Assembly: GCA_046318595.1 (NCBI GenBank) | Contig: JBKCTV010000023.1 | Location: 62,001-126,000, forward strand | Length of the DNA: 64,000 nucleotides | Direction of reading: 5' to 3' | From: DAITMV01 sp046318595 | GTDB lineage: Bacteria; Pseudomonadota; Gammaproteobacteria; Burkholderiales; Burkholderiaceae_B | In this document: positions 8,696-17,745 of the stretch, piece by piece | How positions within the stretch are numbered: position 1 is the stretch's first letter | How the letters are laid out: each line of letters starts with the position of its first letter | Made by a program: the position numbers and the translations under genes | Notes under the pieces: model-generated | The model's database searches: none | What the model saw: the letters and a program-made list of their open reading frames with translations, nothing else | Told to the model about the DNA's origin: nothing

Positions 8696-10029
8696 ATACG
8701 CCCCCCCTTATTCGTCGCCTGACGACAGCCCACCCCGACTTCGACGATCATCTGCAGGACCTGCTCGCCTACGAGGACGAGGCCGATGCACAGGTCGAGC
8801 AGGCCGTGGCCGCGATCGTAGCGGCCGTGCGGACCCGAGGCGACGAAGCCGTGCTCGATTACACCCGTTCGTTCGACCGCCTGACGGTTGAGCGGCTTGG
8901 CGACCTGGAACTGTCCGCGGCCGAGCTGCAACAGGCGCTCGCCAGTTTGCCGGCCGAACAGCGCGCCGCGCTCGACGTCGCCGCCACGCGCATTCGTGCC
9001 TTTCACGAAAAGCAGTTGGCGCACAGTTGGAGCTACACCGAGCCTGACGGGACCGTACTCGGTCAGCGGGTCACCGCACTGAACCGGGTCGGCATTTATG
9101 TGCCCGGCGGCAAGGCGGCCTATCCCTCGTCGGTGCTGATGAACGCGCTGCCGGCCAAGGTGGCGGGCGTCAAGGAAATCATCATGGTCGTGCCCACGCC
9201 GGGTGGCGTCAAAAACCAGATGGTTCTGGCGGCGGCGGCGCTTGCCGGGGTCGACCGCGTATTCACCATCGGTGGCGCGCAGGCGGTGGCGGCATTGGCC
9301 TACGGCACGGCCACCATTCCACGGGTCGATAAAATCGTCGGTCCCGGCAACGCGTATGTGGCCGAGGCCAAGCGCCGCGTATTCGGCGTGGTCGGCATCG
9401 ACATGATTGCGGGCCCGTCGGAAATTCTCGTCATCTGCGACGGCAAGACGTCGCCGGACTGGATCGCGATGGACCTGTTCTCCCAGGCCGAGCATGACGA
9501 GATGGCCCAGGCCATTTTACTCACGCCCGATGCCGCTTTCATCGATGCCGTGCAGGCTTCGATCAAACGCCTGCTGGACACCATGCCGCGTGCGGCTGTC
9601 ATCGCCACGTCCTTGAAAAACCGCGGGGCGCTGATTCAAGTGCGCAGTTTGGAGGAGGCGTGTGCCTTGTCCAACCGTATTGCGCCCGAGCATCTGGAGG
9701 TCTCGATCGAAAATCCTCAGGGTTATCTCGGCCATTTGCAGCACGCCGGCGCGATTTTCCTGGGCAAATATACTTCCGAGTCGATTGGCGATTACTGCGC
9801 GGGGCCGAATCACGTCCTGCCGACCGCCGGCACCGCACGGTTTTCTTCGCCACTCGGCGTCTACGATTTTCAGAAACGCAGCAGCTTGATTCACGTGTCG
9901 GAGGCCGGGGCGCGCACGCTGGGCGCCGTGGCGGCCGAGCTGGCTTATGGTGAAGGACTGCCGGCGCATGCCCGATCGGCTGAGTATCGGGTCGGACCCG
10001 TGGTTCGCAAAGGACGAACCAGTGAGTGA
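8692..10029 (+). CDS. hisD: Histidinol dehydrogenase HisD
   Basis: Zinc enzyme of the last two histidine steps (histidinol to histidine, two NAD-dependent oxidations). 445 residues, slightly longer than E. coli HisD. Family motifs: VGIYVPGGKAAYPSSVLMNA, IGGAQAVAALAYGT, DMIAGPSEILVI, FSQAEHDEMAQAIL (zinc-binding Gln and His), APEHLEV and FLGKYTSESIGDYCAGPNH. It lies inside the his operon, and its 3' end overlaps the hisC GTG start. Confidence 0.96.
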   Translation: MNTPPLIRRLTTAHPDFDDHLQDLLAYEDEADAQVEQAVAAIVAAVRTRGDEAVLDYTRSFDRLTVERLGDLELSAAELQQALASLPAEQRAALDVAATRIRAFHEKQLAHSWSYTEPDGTVLGQRVTALNRVGIYVPGGKAAYPSSVLMNALPAKVAGVKEIIMVVPTPGGVKNQMVLAAAALAGVDRVFTIGGAQAVAALAYGTATIPRVDKIVGPGNAYVAEAKRRVFGVVGIDMIAGPSEILVICDGKTSPDWIAMDLFSQAEHDEMAQAILLTPDAAFIDAVQASIKRLLDTMPRAAVIATSLKNRGALIQVRSLEEACALSNRIAPEHLEVSIENPQGYLGHLQHAGAIFLGKYTSESIGDYCAGPNHVLPTAGTARFSSPLGVYDFQKRSSLIHVSEAGARTLGAVAAELAYGEGLPAHARSAEYRVGPVVRKGRTSE

Positions 10030-11128
10030 CCCCGCCGCCGTCTCTGCCGCCGCCACCATCCGCACGGATGTGCAGGCGATGAGCGTCTATCCGGTGGCGT
10101 CTGCGGCCGGCTTCGTCAAACTCGACGCCATGGAGAACCCTTACACGCTGCCTGACGCGATGCGGCAGGAGTTGGGCGAGCGTTTGGCGCTCGCTGCCTT
10201 GAACCGTTACCCAGCGCCGGATTGCGCAAATCTCGAGGCCGCTCTGCGCTCTGCGGCTGATGCCGCCGACAAAGCTATTCCTGCAGATGCGCTGGTCGTG
10301 TTTGGCAATGGCTCGGACGAGTTGATTGCTTTGATCGTTCAGGCCTGTTGCGCGCCGGGTGATGTGGTGCTCGCGCCCGAGCCCACGTTCGTCATGTACG
10401 GCATTTCGGCGCGGTTGTGCCATGCCCGTTTCATTGGTGTGCCCTTGCGAGCCGCTGACTTCGCGCTCGACGTGCCCGCAATGCTCGAAGCCATTCGGAC
10501 CCACCGGCCCAAGGTCACTTTTCTGGCGTATCCAAACAATCCCACCGGCAATGCCTTCGACCAGCAGGCGGTGCTCGACATTATCGCCGCCGCAGCGCCC
10601 GGACTGGTCGTCATCGACGAGGCTTACGAGGCCTTCGCCAGTCAGAGTTTCATGTGTGAAGTCGGTCGCTGGCCGAACATGATCGTGTTGCGCACGCTGT
10701 CCAAGCTCGGTTTGGCGGGCATCCGGCTGGGCTATGCCGCCGGCCCGCGCGCGTGGCTGGCGCAGGTCGATAAAGTTCGTCCGCCTTACAATGTCAATAT
10801 TCTGACGCGCATCACCGCGCAATACGTTCTGGAACACGCCTTCGTCCTGGACCGCCAAACTGCCGCCTTGTGCGCGCAGCGCGACGTGCTGGCTGCTGCC
10901 TTGGCAAGCACGCCGGGCGTCGATGTGTTCGCCTCGAACGCTAATTTCTTGCTGTTTCGCTGTCCTGGGGCACCGGTCGTATTCGATGCTTTGAAAGCGC
11001 AAAAAATCCTGGTCAAAAACGTCGGCGGCCTGCACCCTTTGCTGTCGGACTGTTTACGGGTTACAGTCAGCACTCCGGAAGAAAATCAATTATTTTTGTG
11101 TGCTCTGCAGAAGGTCCTGGCGCTATGA
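10022..11128 (+). CDS. hisC: Histidinol-phosphate aminotransferase HisC
   Basis: PLP-dependent aminotransferase making histidinol phosphate. I start at the GTG at 10022, eight bases after an AAAGGA ribosome site and overlapping the hisD stop by 8 bp (368 residues); the frame is open farther upstream inside hisD. Motifs: VKLDAMENPY, FGNGSDELI, YPNNPTGNAF, VIDEAYEAF and the PLP lysine in RTLSKLGLAGIRLGYA. Ordinary length and sequence for the family. Confidence 0.95.
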   Translation: MSDPAAVSAAATIRTDVQAMSVYPVASAAGFVKLDAMENPYTLPDAMRQELGERLALAALNRYPAPDCANLEAALRSAADAADKAIPADALVVFGNGSDELIALIVQACCAPGDVVLAPEPTFVMYGISARLCHARFIGVPLRAADFALDVPAMLEAIRTHRPKVTFLAYPNNPTGNAFDQQAVLDIIAAAAPGLVVIDEAYEAFASQSFMCEVGRWPNMIVLRTLSKLGLAGIRLGYAAGPRAWLAQVDKVRPPYNVNILTRITAQYVLEHAFVLDRQTAALCAQRDVLAAALASTPGVDVFASNANFLLFRCPGAPVVFDALKAQKILVKNVGGLHPLLSDCLRVTVSTPEENQLFLCALQKVLAL

Positions 11129-11712
11129 GAACCGCCGAAGTCGTACGCAATACCCTAGAGACGCAGATCCGCGTCCGGATCAACCTCGATGGCACTGGTC
11201 AAAAGCACCTGCAGACCGGCGTGCCTTTTCTCGACCACATGCTCGATCAGATCGCCCGGCATGGGCTGTTCGACCTGCATGTGGAGGCGGTCGGCGACCT
11301 GGATATCGATGCGCATCATACCGTCGAGGATGTCGGCATTACGCTCGGCATGGCTTTTACGCAAGCGCTCGGCGAGAAAAAGGGCATCGTCCGCTATGGG
11401 CACGCCTATGTACCACTCGATGAGGCTTTGTCCCGGGTCGTCATCGACCTGTCCGGCCGGCCCGGCCTGGAAATGCATGTGCCATTCACGCGCGCGCTGA
11501 TCGGTGGGTTCGATGTCGATCTGGTTCACGAGTTTTTCCAGGGCTTCGTCAACCATGCGCTCTTGACCCTGCATATCGACAACCTGCGCGGTGTCAATGC
11601 GCACCACCAGTGCGAAACCGTCTTCAAGGCCTTCGGCCGTGCATTGCGCATGGCGGTGGCCATCGACGAGCGGCAGGCCGGCGCCATTCCCTCGACCAAA
11701 GGCGCGCTGTGA
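11125..11712 (+). CDS. hisB: Imidazoleglycerol-phosphate dehydratase HisB
   Basis: Monofunctional dehydratase (195 residues) acting on imidazole glycerol phosphate; manganese enzyme. The histidine clusters are present: FLDHMLDQIARHG, DAHHTVEDVGI and the repeat VNAHHQCETVFKAFGRA near the C-terminus, plus SRPGLE-like DLSGRPGLEM. It lacks the phosphatase domain fused to HisB in enterobacteria. The ATG start overlaps the hisC stop. Confidence 0.96.
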   Translation: MRTAEVVRNTLETQIRVRINLDGTGQKHLQTGVPFLDHMLDQIARHGLFDLHVEAVGDLDIDAHHTVEDVGITLGMAFTQALGEKKGIVRYGHAYVPLDEALSRVVIDLSGRPGLEMHVPFTRALIGGFDVDLVHEFFQGFVNHALLTLHIDNLRGVNAHHQCETVFKAFGRALRMAVAIDERQAGAIPSTKGAL

Positions 11713-12341
11713 GCATCGTCGCCGTGGTCGACTACGGCATGGGCAATCTGCGTTCGGTCGCAAAAGCGCTCGAACACGTCAAAACCGAAGTGCAGACGAT
11801 CGTCATCACCGGCGACCCGGCGCGCATCCGGCAAGCTGAGCGCATCGTTCTGCCCGGCCAGGGCGCCATGCGCGACTGCATGCGCGAGTTGACTGAGTCC
11901 GGCCTGCGATCTGCCGTCGTCGAGGCGGCGGCCAATAAGCCGCTGTTCGGGGTATGTGTCGGCGAGCAGATGTTGTTCGAACGGAGCGAGGAAGGTCCGA
12001 CCGCTGGCTTGGGTGTTTTACCGGGAGAGGTGCGGCGGTTTCCGGATGCGCTAATGCGCGAAAAATGCCTCAAAGTGCCGCACATGGGCTGGAACCGCGT
12101 GTATCCCGGCCGGCCGCACAGCCTCTGGGACGGAATCGAGGCCGGGGCGTACTTCTATTTCGTCCACAGCTACCACGTTTGGCCGAAAGACGCCGCCGAT
12201 ATTGCCGCGCATAGCGATTATGGATTACGCTTCACCTGCGCGGTGGCCCGTGACAATATTTTCGCAACCCAGTTTCATCCCGAGAAAAGCGCCCGCGACG
12301 GCTTGCGGCTTTACCACAATTTTTTGCGCTGGATGCCCTAG
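11709..12341 (+). CDS. hisH: Imidazole glycerol phosphate synthase glutaminase subunit HisH
   Basis: Class I glutamine amidotransferase that supplies ammonia to HisF. GTG start overlapping the hisB stop (210 residues). The catalytic Cys lies in FGVCVGEQML, and the His/Glu pair lies in TQFHPEKSA. The N-terminus VVDYGMGNLRSVAKAL is typical. This is the histidine-pathway copy; a diverged second copy lies at 61876-62493 in the polysaccharide locus. Confidence 0.95.
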   Translation: MSIVAVVDYGMGNLRSVAKALEHVKTEVQTIVITGDPARIRQAERIVLPGQGAMRDCMRELTESGLRSAVVEAAANKPLFGVCVGEQMLFERSEEGPTAGLGVLPGEVRRFPDALMREKCLKVPHMGWNRVYPGRPHSLWDGIEAGAYFYFVHSYHVWPKDAADIAAHSDYGLRFTCAVARDNIFATQFHPEKSARDGLRLYHNFLRWMP

Positions 12342-12375
12342 GCATCTTTTTTCAACTTTTCGACCTGAACCACTC

Positions 12376-13119
12376 ATGCTGCTGATACCCGCCATCGACC
12401 TCAAAGACGGTCACTGTGTACGACTCAAGCAAGGCAATATGGACGACGTCACCGTTTTTTCCGAGGATCCTGTTGCAATGGCCGAACACTGGGTGCAACT
12501 GGGCGCCCGGCGTCTCCACCTTGTGGACCTCAACGGCGCGGTCGCCGGTAAACCAAAAAACGAGGCAGTGATCCGCGCGATTCTCGATGCGGTCGGCCAC
12601 CGCGTACCGGTACAGCTCGGCGGCGGCATTCGCGACCTCGACACGATCGAGCGGTATCTCGACAAAGGCATGAGTTACATCATCATCGGCACGGCCGCTG
12701 TCAAAAACCCCGGTTTTCTGCACGATGCCTGTAGCGCATTTCCCGGCCAGATCATCGTTGGGCTCGACGCCAAGGAAGGCAAGGTCGCTACCGACGGTTG
12801 GAGTAAGCTGACCGGCCACGACGTGGTGGACCTTGCCAAGAAGTTCGAGGATTATGGCGCAGAAGCTGTCATCTACACCGATATCGGTCGCGATGGCATG
12901 CTGGGCGGCGTCAACGTCGAGTCGACTGTCGCCTTGGCCCGCGCCTTGACCATGCCGGTCATCGCCTCCGGCGGCGTTGCTGACATGGCCGATATCGAAG
13001 CGCTGTGCGGCGTGGCCGATGAGGGCATCGAGGGGGCGATCTGCGGTCGCGCCATTTACGAGCACACGCTCGATTTCGCAGTGGCGCAAAAGCGTGCCGA
13101 CGAACTCGATCCTTCCTGA
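12376..13119 (+). CDS. hisA: ProFAR isomerase HisA
   Basis: (beta-alpha)8 barrel isomerase converting ProFAR to PRFAR. Starts at ATG 12376 (LLIPAIDLKDGHCVRLKQG), giving 247 residues. The catalytic Asp is in PAIDL, and the second phosphate-binding half has IYTDIGRDGMLGG and IASGGV. The 34-bp gap before it is the largest inside this run of his genes. Confidence 0.96.
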   Translation: MLLIPAIDLKDGHCVRLKQGNMDDVTVFSEDPVAMAEHWVQLGARRLHLVDLNGAVAGKPKNEAVIRAILDAVGHRVPVQLGGGIRDLDTIERYLDKGMSYIIIGTAAVKNPGFLHDACSAFPGQIIVGLDAKEGKVATDGWSKLTGHDVVDLAKKFEDYGAEAVIYTDIGRDGMLGGVNVESTVALARALTMPVIASGGVADMADIEALCGVADEGIEGAICGRAIYEHTLDFAVAQKRADELDPS

Positions 13120-13129
13120 GTCGTCGCCC

Positions 13130-13888
13130 GTGCTTGCCAATCGAGTCATCCCGTGTCTGGACGTCACCGCCGGGCGGGTTGTCAAAGGCGTCGGCTTCGT
13201 CGAGCTGCGCGACGCCGGTGACCCCGTCGAAATCGCCCGTCGTTACGATGAGCAGGGCGCTGACGAGCTCACCTTTTTGGACATTACCGCCTCCAGTGAT
13301 CAACGCGACATCATTTTGCATGTCATCGAAGCCGTGGCCAGTCAGGTGTTCATTCCGCTGACCGTCGGCGGAGGGGTTCGCAAGGTCGAGGACGTGCGCC
13401 GTCTGCTGAATGCCGGCGCGGATAAAGTATCGATCAACACTGCGGCGATCGTCGATCCGGCGCTGATTGCAGCGGCCAGCGACAAATTCGGTGCGCAGTG
13501 CATCGTCGTTGCCATCGACGCCAAAGCCGAGCCCGGGGGCGGTTGGCAAGTCTACACCCATGGCGGTCGCCAACCGACCGGGCTCGATCCGATCGAATGG
13601 GCCCAAGCCGTCGCCAAACTCGGCGCGGGCGAAATCCTGCTGACCAGCATGGACCGCGATGGCACCAAGAGCGGTTTCGATCTCGTCTTGGTCCGCGCCG
13701 TGGCAGAGGCGGTCGGAATTCCGGTCATCGCCAGTGGCGGCGTGGGCAGCCTGCAGCATTTGGCCGATGGCATCACTGCAGGCAAAGCCAATGCCGTATT
13801 GGCGGCGAGCATTTTTCATTATGGCGAGTTTACGGTCGGACAGGCCAAGCGCTTCATGGCCGAGCGCGGCATCGCCGTGCGTCTATAG
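13130..13888 (+). CDS. hisF: Imidazole glycerol phosphate synthase cyclase subunit HisF
   Basis: Cyclase half of IGP synthase, 252 residues, GTG start at 13130. The catalytic aspartates are intact: Asp11 in IPCLDV and the second in VVAIDAK; phosphate sites are in TVGGGVRK and IASGGVGS. It serves as the reference for the diverged HisF paralogue at 62497-63282, which lacks Asp11. The open frame upstream is hisA sequence and not coding in this frame. Confidence 0.96.
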   Translation: MLANRVIPCLDVTAGRVVKGVGFVELRDAGDPVEIARRYDEQGADELTFLDITASSDQRDIILHVIEAVASQVFIPLTVGGGVRKVEDVRRLLNAGADKVSINTAAIVDPALIAAASDKFGAQCIVVAIDAKAEPGGGWQVYTHGGRQPTGLDPIEWAQAVAKLGAGEILLTSMDRDGTKSGFDLVLVRAVAEAVGIPVIASGGVGSLQHLADGITAGKANAVLAASIFHYGEFTVGQAKRFMAERGIAVRL

Positions 13889-14311
13889 ATGAGCCAGGAC
13901 ACGATTATCACCGACGACTGGCTCGATAGCGTTCGTTTCGACGCGGCCGGTCTGGTCACCGCGATCGCCCAAGACCATGTCAGCCAACGAATTTTGATGG
14001 TCGCCTGGATGAACGCCGAGGCGCTGCGCGAAACCGCCACCACCGGCTGGGCGACCTATTTTTCGCGCTCCCGGCAGTGCCTGTGGCGCAAAGGCGAAGA
14101 ATCCGGCAACCGCCAGCGCGTCCAGCGCATACAGCTCGATTGCGATGGCGATACGATCGTCCTGCAGGTCGAGCAGCATGGCGGCGTGGCCTGCCATACC
14201 GGGCGGGCCAGTTGTTTCTTCTACGAGCTCAACGATGGCGGGACGAACACGCCGCCACACTGGGTGCTCAAAGATCCGGTGTTGGTGTCGCCAAGCAAAC
14301 TCTACAAGTAG
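13889..14311 (+). CDS. hisI: Phosphoribosyl-AMP cyclohydrolase HisI
   Basis: Zinc cyclohydrolase opening the purine ring of PR-AMP, 140 residues. Key stretches: MVAWMNAEALRET, TYFSRSRQCLWRKGEESGN and the metal-binding C-D-x-D in QLDCDGDTIVLQV with ACHTGRASCF. It is separate from hisE, unlike the fused enterobacterial hisIE. It directly abuts the hisF stop. Confidence 0.95.
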   Translation: MSQDTIITDDWLDSVRFDAAGLVTAIAQDHVSQRILMVAWMNAEALRETATTGWATYFSRSRQCLWRKGEESGNRQRVQRIQLDCDGDTIVLQVEQHGGVACHTGRASCFFYELNDGGTNTPPHWVLKDPVLVSPSKLYK

Positions 14312-14460
14312 ACTGGCCGGCTAGCGTGTCGTCATAGCGGCTGTGCTGTGCCCATCGAAGCAGACGTTGTGGGCATCGGGCCCGCCGCCTGGCTTCGGTG
14401 TCACGCCGTAGCCTACGGCCGCCGTTGAGGTATGATTTTGATTTTAGACCCTAGGCTCGT

Positions 14461-14790
14461 ATGTTTTCCGCCAACACCGACATTCTGCAACGCCTCGCCG
14501 CCGTCATCGAAACACGTAAAACCGCCGACCCTTCGCAGTCGTATGTAGCGCGTCTGTTCGCCAAGGGTCAGGATGCCATTTTGAAAAAAATCGGCGAAGA
14601 GGCGACCGAGCTCGTCATGGCATCCAAAGATGGCGTGGCGGAGGGCATCGTCAATGAAACGGCCGATCTCTGGTTTCATTCGCTCGTTCTGCTGGCTCGC
14701 CATGACCTGCAACCGCAAGCCGTGCTCGCCGAGCTGAGTCGTCGTTTCGGCCTGTCCGGCTTAGAGGAGAAGGCGCAACGCGATGAGTGA
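14461..14790 (+). CDS. hisE: Phosphoribosyl-ATP pyrophosphatase HisE
   Basis: MazG-fold pyrophosphohydrolase (109 residues) making PR-AMP from PR-ATP. Core motif KIGEEATELVMASKDG with NETADLWFHSLVLL, the paired Glu/Asp magnesium sites. A 149-bp gap separates it from hisI; it contains a TATGAT (14431-14436) without a good -35, so a promoter of its own is uncertain. It overlaps hinT by 8 bp. Confidence 0.94.
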   Translation: MFSANTDILQRLAAVIETRKTADPSQSYVARLFAKGQDAILKKIGEEATELVMASKDGVAEGIVNETADLWFHSLVLLARHDLQPQAVLAELSRRFGLSGLEEKAQRDE

Positions 14791-15145
14791 CTCACATAAG
14801 CAGCAGAACTGTATCTTCTGCAAGATCGTCCGCCGGGAGGTGCCCTGCCGCCAAGTCTACGAAGATGACGACATCCTCGCGTTTCACGACATACATGCCG
14901 CCGCGCCGGTGCATGTGTTGGTGATACCCAAGCAACACATAGACTCGCTGGCGCATACGCGAACCGAGCACGAGACGATTTTAGGCCGGCTCCTGGCAAA
15001 AACGGCGGAAATCGCCGCCGGCCAGGGACTGACAGACGGCTTTCGCACCATCGTCAACACCGGTCGTGTGGGTCGGCAGGAGGTGTATCATCTTCACCTA
15101 CACATTCTCGGGGGGCCCGAACCTTTGCGTTCCATGGCCCTCTAA
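14783..15145 (+). CDS. hinT: HIT-family purine nucleoside phosphoramidase HinT
   Basis: Histidine-triad nucleotide hydrolase, 120 residues. Zinc-type N-terminus CIFCKIVRREVP, the substrate loop ILAFHDIHAAAPVHVLVIPK and the active-site triad in YHLHLHILGG. It hydrolyses adenosine phosphoramidates; the physiological role in bacteria is poorly defined. Its position between hisE and tatA is common in betaproteobacteria. Confidence 0.94.
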   Translation: MSDSHKQQNCIFCKIVRREVPCRQVYEDDDILAFHDIHAAAPVHVLVIPKQHIDSLAHTRTEHETILGRLLAKTAEIAAGQGLTDGFRTIVNTGRVGRQEVYHLHLHILGGPEPLRSMAL

Positions 15146-15169
15146 TCGCGATGACAGGGGAGGCGACGT

Positions 15170-15424
15170 ATGGGATCGTTCAGCATTTGGCATTGGCTCA
15201 TCGTATTGGTGATCGTGATGCTGATTTTCGGTACCAAAAAGCTGCGCAATATCGGTAGCGACCTGGGTGGTGCCGTCAAAGGCTTCAAAGAGGGGGTGCG
15301 GGAAGGCGGGCAGGAGCATCCGACCGCTACCGGAACACCGTCCTCGCTCGCCAAGGGCGAGTCGACCGCGCCGCCACCGCAGACCATCGACGTGCCTTCC
15401 AAGGAAATTCCGCCCCGTGTTTGA
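15170..15424 (+). CDS. tatA: Sec-independent translocase subunit TatA
   Basis: Small pore-forming component of the twin-arginine translocase, 84 residues, with a strong GGGGAGG ribosome site. N-terminal transmembrane helix (WHWLIVLVIVMLIFG), then the hinge and amphipathic helix with the family signature FGTKKLRNIGSDLGGAVKGFKEG. The C-terminal tail is polar and Pro/Thr-rich. First of tatABC; overlaps tatB by 8 bp. Confidence 0.94.
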   Translation: MGSFSIWHWLIVLVIVMLIFGTKKLRNIGSDLGGAVKGFKEGVREGGQEHPTATGTPSSLAKGESTAPPPQTIDVPSKEIPPRV

Positions 15425-15779
15425 CATCGGCTTTTCGGAGTTGATCGTCATCGGCGTGGTCGCCTTGGTGGTCATCGGGCCGGAGCGTTTGCCAACGGTC
15501 GCCCGCACCGTAGGCCATCTGCTGGGGCGGGCGCAGCGTTTCGTTCATAACGTCAAGGCAGATATCAACCGCGAAATCGAATTCGACGAGTTGCGTAAAC
15601 TGCAAACCGAAATGCAGGAAGCCGCCCGGCAGGTCACCGCCGAAGTGGCGGCCAGCAAGCAAGCGCTCGAACATGAAGTTGAGAAAACGGAGCGCGACCT
15701 GCATTCCGCCGAGCAGGCGGTCGGCTTGCCGCCGCCTGCCACGGAAAAGCCGACATCCGTTCGTCCGACGACAGGCTGA
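15417..15779 (+). CDS. tatB: Sec-independent translocase subunit TatB
   Basis: Receptor component that works with TatC in twin-arginine signal recognition. I start at the GTG at 15417 (VFDIGFSELIVIGVVALVV), overlapping tatA, for 120 residues. The characteristic GPERLP follows the single transmembrane helix. A long amphipathic, charged helix follows (about 40-100), then a Pro-rich tail. The frame upstream of the GTG belongs to tatA. Confidence 0.93.
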   Translation: MFDIGFSELIVIGVVALVVIGPERLPTVARTVGHLLGRAQRFVHNVKADINREIEFDELRKLQTEMQEAARQVTAEVAASKQALEHEVEKTERDLHSAEQAVGLPPPATEKPTSVRPTTG

Positions 15780-15781
15780 GT

Positions 15782-16531
15782 ATGCAAACCGAAGACGGTT
15801 TCATGTCGCATCTGGTCGAGCTGCGCGATCGCTTGCTCAAAGCGGTGTGCGCCGTCGGTCTGATTTTCCTGGTGTTGTTGATCTGGCCCGGGCCCGCATA
15901 CATCTGGGACGTGCTGGCCAATCCGTTGCAGCAGGCGCTGCCTCAGGGCACTAAAATGATCGCCACCGGCGTTATTACACCGTTCATGATCCCCGTCAAG
16001 TTGACCGGCATGGTGGCGTTTGTGTTGTCTTTGCCGGTCGTGCTCTATCAGATATGGGCGTTCGTGGCGCCGGGCTTGTATCAGCACGAAAAGCGTTTGG
16101 CCCTGCCGCTGATTTTTTCCAGCACAGCGCTGTTTTTATTGGGCATCGCTTTTTGCCACTTCTTCGTGTTTGGCAAGGTTTTCGCTTTTATTGCTGAATT
16201 CGCTCCATCGAGCATTACGCCGGCGCCCGACATCGAGGCTTACCTGAGCTTTGTTCTGACAATGTTCACCGCTTTTGGCGTCACGTTCGAAGTGCCGATC
16301 GTCATCATCGTACTGGTTTATACCGGTGTCGTGAGCGTCGAAAAGCTGGTGGATATCCGAGGCTATGTGATCGTCGGGGCGTTTATCGTCGCTGCGGTCG
16401 TGACGCCGCCCGATGTCATGTCGCAGTTGTTGCTCGCTGTTCCGCTATGTATTCTGTACGAGTTGGGAATCATCGTGGCGCGTTTGATCGGCCGTCGAAA
16501 AAAGCCCGACCCCAGTGGAATGGGGCATTGA
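15782..16531 (+). CDS. tatC: Sec-independent translocase subunit TatC
   Basis: Core signal-peptide receptor of the Tat system, 249 residues, six transmembrane helices. N-terminal MSHLVELRDRLLKAV and the conserved LPVVLYQIWAFVAPGLYQHEK and FGVTFEVPIVI regions are diagnostic. Two bases separate it from tatB. An 89-bp convergent gap with the next (minus) gene contains a short GCGGC...GCCGC stem without a T-tract. Confidence 0.96.
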   Translation: MQTEDGFMSHLVELRDRLLKAVCAVGLIFLVLLIWPGPAYIWDVLANPLQQALPQGTKMIATGVITPFMIPVKLTGMVAFVLSLPVVLYQIWAFVAPGLYQHEKRLALPLIFSSTALFLLGIAFCHFFVFGKVFAFIAEFAPSSITPAPDIEAYLSFVLTMFTAFGVTFEVPIVIIVLVYTGVVSVEKLVDIRGYVIVGAFIVAAVVTPPDVMSQLLLAVPLCILYELGIIVARLIGRRKKPDPSGMGH

Positions 16532-16620
16532 ACCTATTTTCCTCCGTTACCCCGCAGGAATGAGTAGCGGTAGCGGCGGCGACAAAGCCGCTTGCGCGGC
16601 CAGTTGTGAAAGCAAGGCTA

Positions 16621-17745
16621 TCACTCATCCACCTGTCCAATTTCTTTGGGCCACTTCTCCAGCTTATCGATCATCAACTTCTGTACGAACGCCAAGCCAT
16701 TCTTGTCGACGACTTTCATCTGCACCGGAAGCCAATGTCTTTTCGGGCTGAGCCACACTTCCATTTGGCTTTCGGCTTGCGGCCGCGTCACGGTTTTTCG
16801 GTAATACCAGGTCGACTCCTCGCTGTCGCCGAACAGTAAAGGCTGTTCGCCCATAAAAATGAAGCTTAATGTTTCGATGTTGCGCGTCGATGCCATGAAC
16901 ATCTCGGTCACCTGACCGATGCCGGAAATCCGTCCGTTCTTATTGTCCTCCCGGGCGATCAGGCCGAGTTGATAAGCAAGCGTCAAACGGTCCTGCAGCC
17001 CATCCGGCAGCGCTGTTCGCTGGCCCCCTTGAGCAGAAAAATCGATTTCGCCCGCAGTGACGTCCATCCGCACCTGGGTTTCGGGTTTGTTGCCGCGTCG
17101 TTCGATATAGCGTTCCGGGTGAAAGCCACGTCCGTCGAATCGGCCCTCGCTGTTTTGCAGCACGCGCAGCCCCGAATAAAACAGCGACATCAGTCCCACG
17201 GCCTTTCCCTGACTGCTCAGCACATAATTTCCATTCGCCGACAAAACCAACACCTGCTCGGACTGCGCCACCGGCGTCGTTTCGCCGTTCATGAAAAAAT
17301 CGTAATAGAGTACGCTGGTGGATGGCAAAGGCAAGGCTGAAAAGGACTGCGCATTCGGCAACGACGGCGCGGCGTGGGCCTGCTCGGCCGGTGGCGCGCT
17401 CTCTGCATTAGTAGCCTGCGGTGGCGAATCGGCCGGCATGTCGTCGCCCGGATCGAGGGGAGGGGTGGCGTTCTGCGTGGCCGTCGTGCCCAACGGCGAA
17501 GCCGTGTCCTCGCTGCCTGGCGTGGGCGTTGTGGGTGGTGGTCGCGGTGCTCGTTTTTCGGGGCGATTCACTGGACGGGCTGCAACCGCCGGCGTTGGCA
17601 ATTGCACGATAAACGTTTCGAGCGGCCGCAGTGGCGGCGTGGCTGCCCATGACCAGATCGGAACGACGCGCAACAACGACAAATGCAAGAGTACCGATAG
17701 CAATAAAATGCCAACCGGCGCCAGGTGCATCGCAAGTTGCCGCAT
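16621..17745 (-). CDS. DUF3108 domain protein, membrane-anchored
   Basis: 374 residues from the ATG at 17745. It has an N-terminal transmembrane anchor (APVGILLLSVLLHLSLL), a proline-rich linker of about 100 residues (about 40-145), then a C-terminal DUF3108 domain (about 150-370; for example YDFFMNGETTPVAQ, and RMDVTAGEIDFSAQGG). DUF3108 proteins are periplasmic with a beta-rich domain and unknown function. The start overlaps the stop of the M15 peptidase gene by one base, so the two are probably translated together. Confidence 0.75.
   Translation of the reverse strand: MRQLAMHLAPVGILLLSVLLHLSLLRVVPIWSWAATPPLRPLETFIVQLPTPAVAARPVNRPEKRAPRPPPTTPTPGSEDTASPLGTTATQNATPPLDPGDDMPADSPPQATNAESAPPAEQAHAAPSLPNAQSFSALPLPSTSVLYYDFFMNGETTPVAQSEQVLVLSANGNYVLSSQGKAVGLMSLFYSGLRVLQNSEGRFDGRGFHPERYIERRGNKPETQVRMDVTAGEIDFSAQGGQRTALPDGLQDRLTLAYQLGLIAREDNKNGRISGIGQVTEMFMASTRNIETLSFIFMGEQPLLFGDSEESTWYYRKTVTRPQAESQMEVWLSPKRHWLPVQMKVVDKNGLAFVQKLMIDKLEKWPKEIGQVDE

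Noticed and set aside
9599..11035. 478-codon minus-strand open frame
   Set aside because: Antisense to hisD and hisC; typical long shadow frame in GC-rich coding DNA.
14312..14460. 149-bp gap between hisI and hisE
   Set aside because: Contains TATGAT and a TGCCCA/TGGGCA stem with a 15-nt loop, but no -35 at proper spacing and no T-tract; not called as promoter or terminator.
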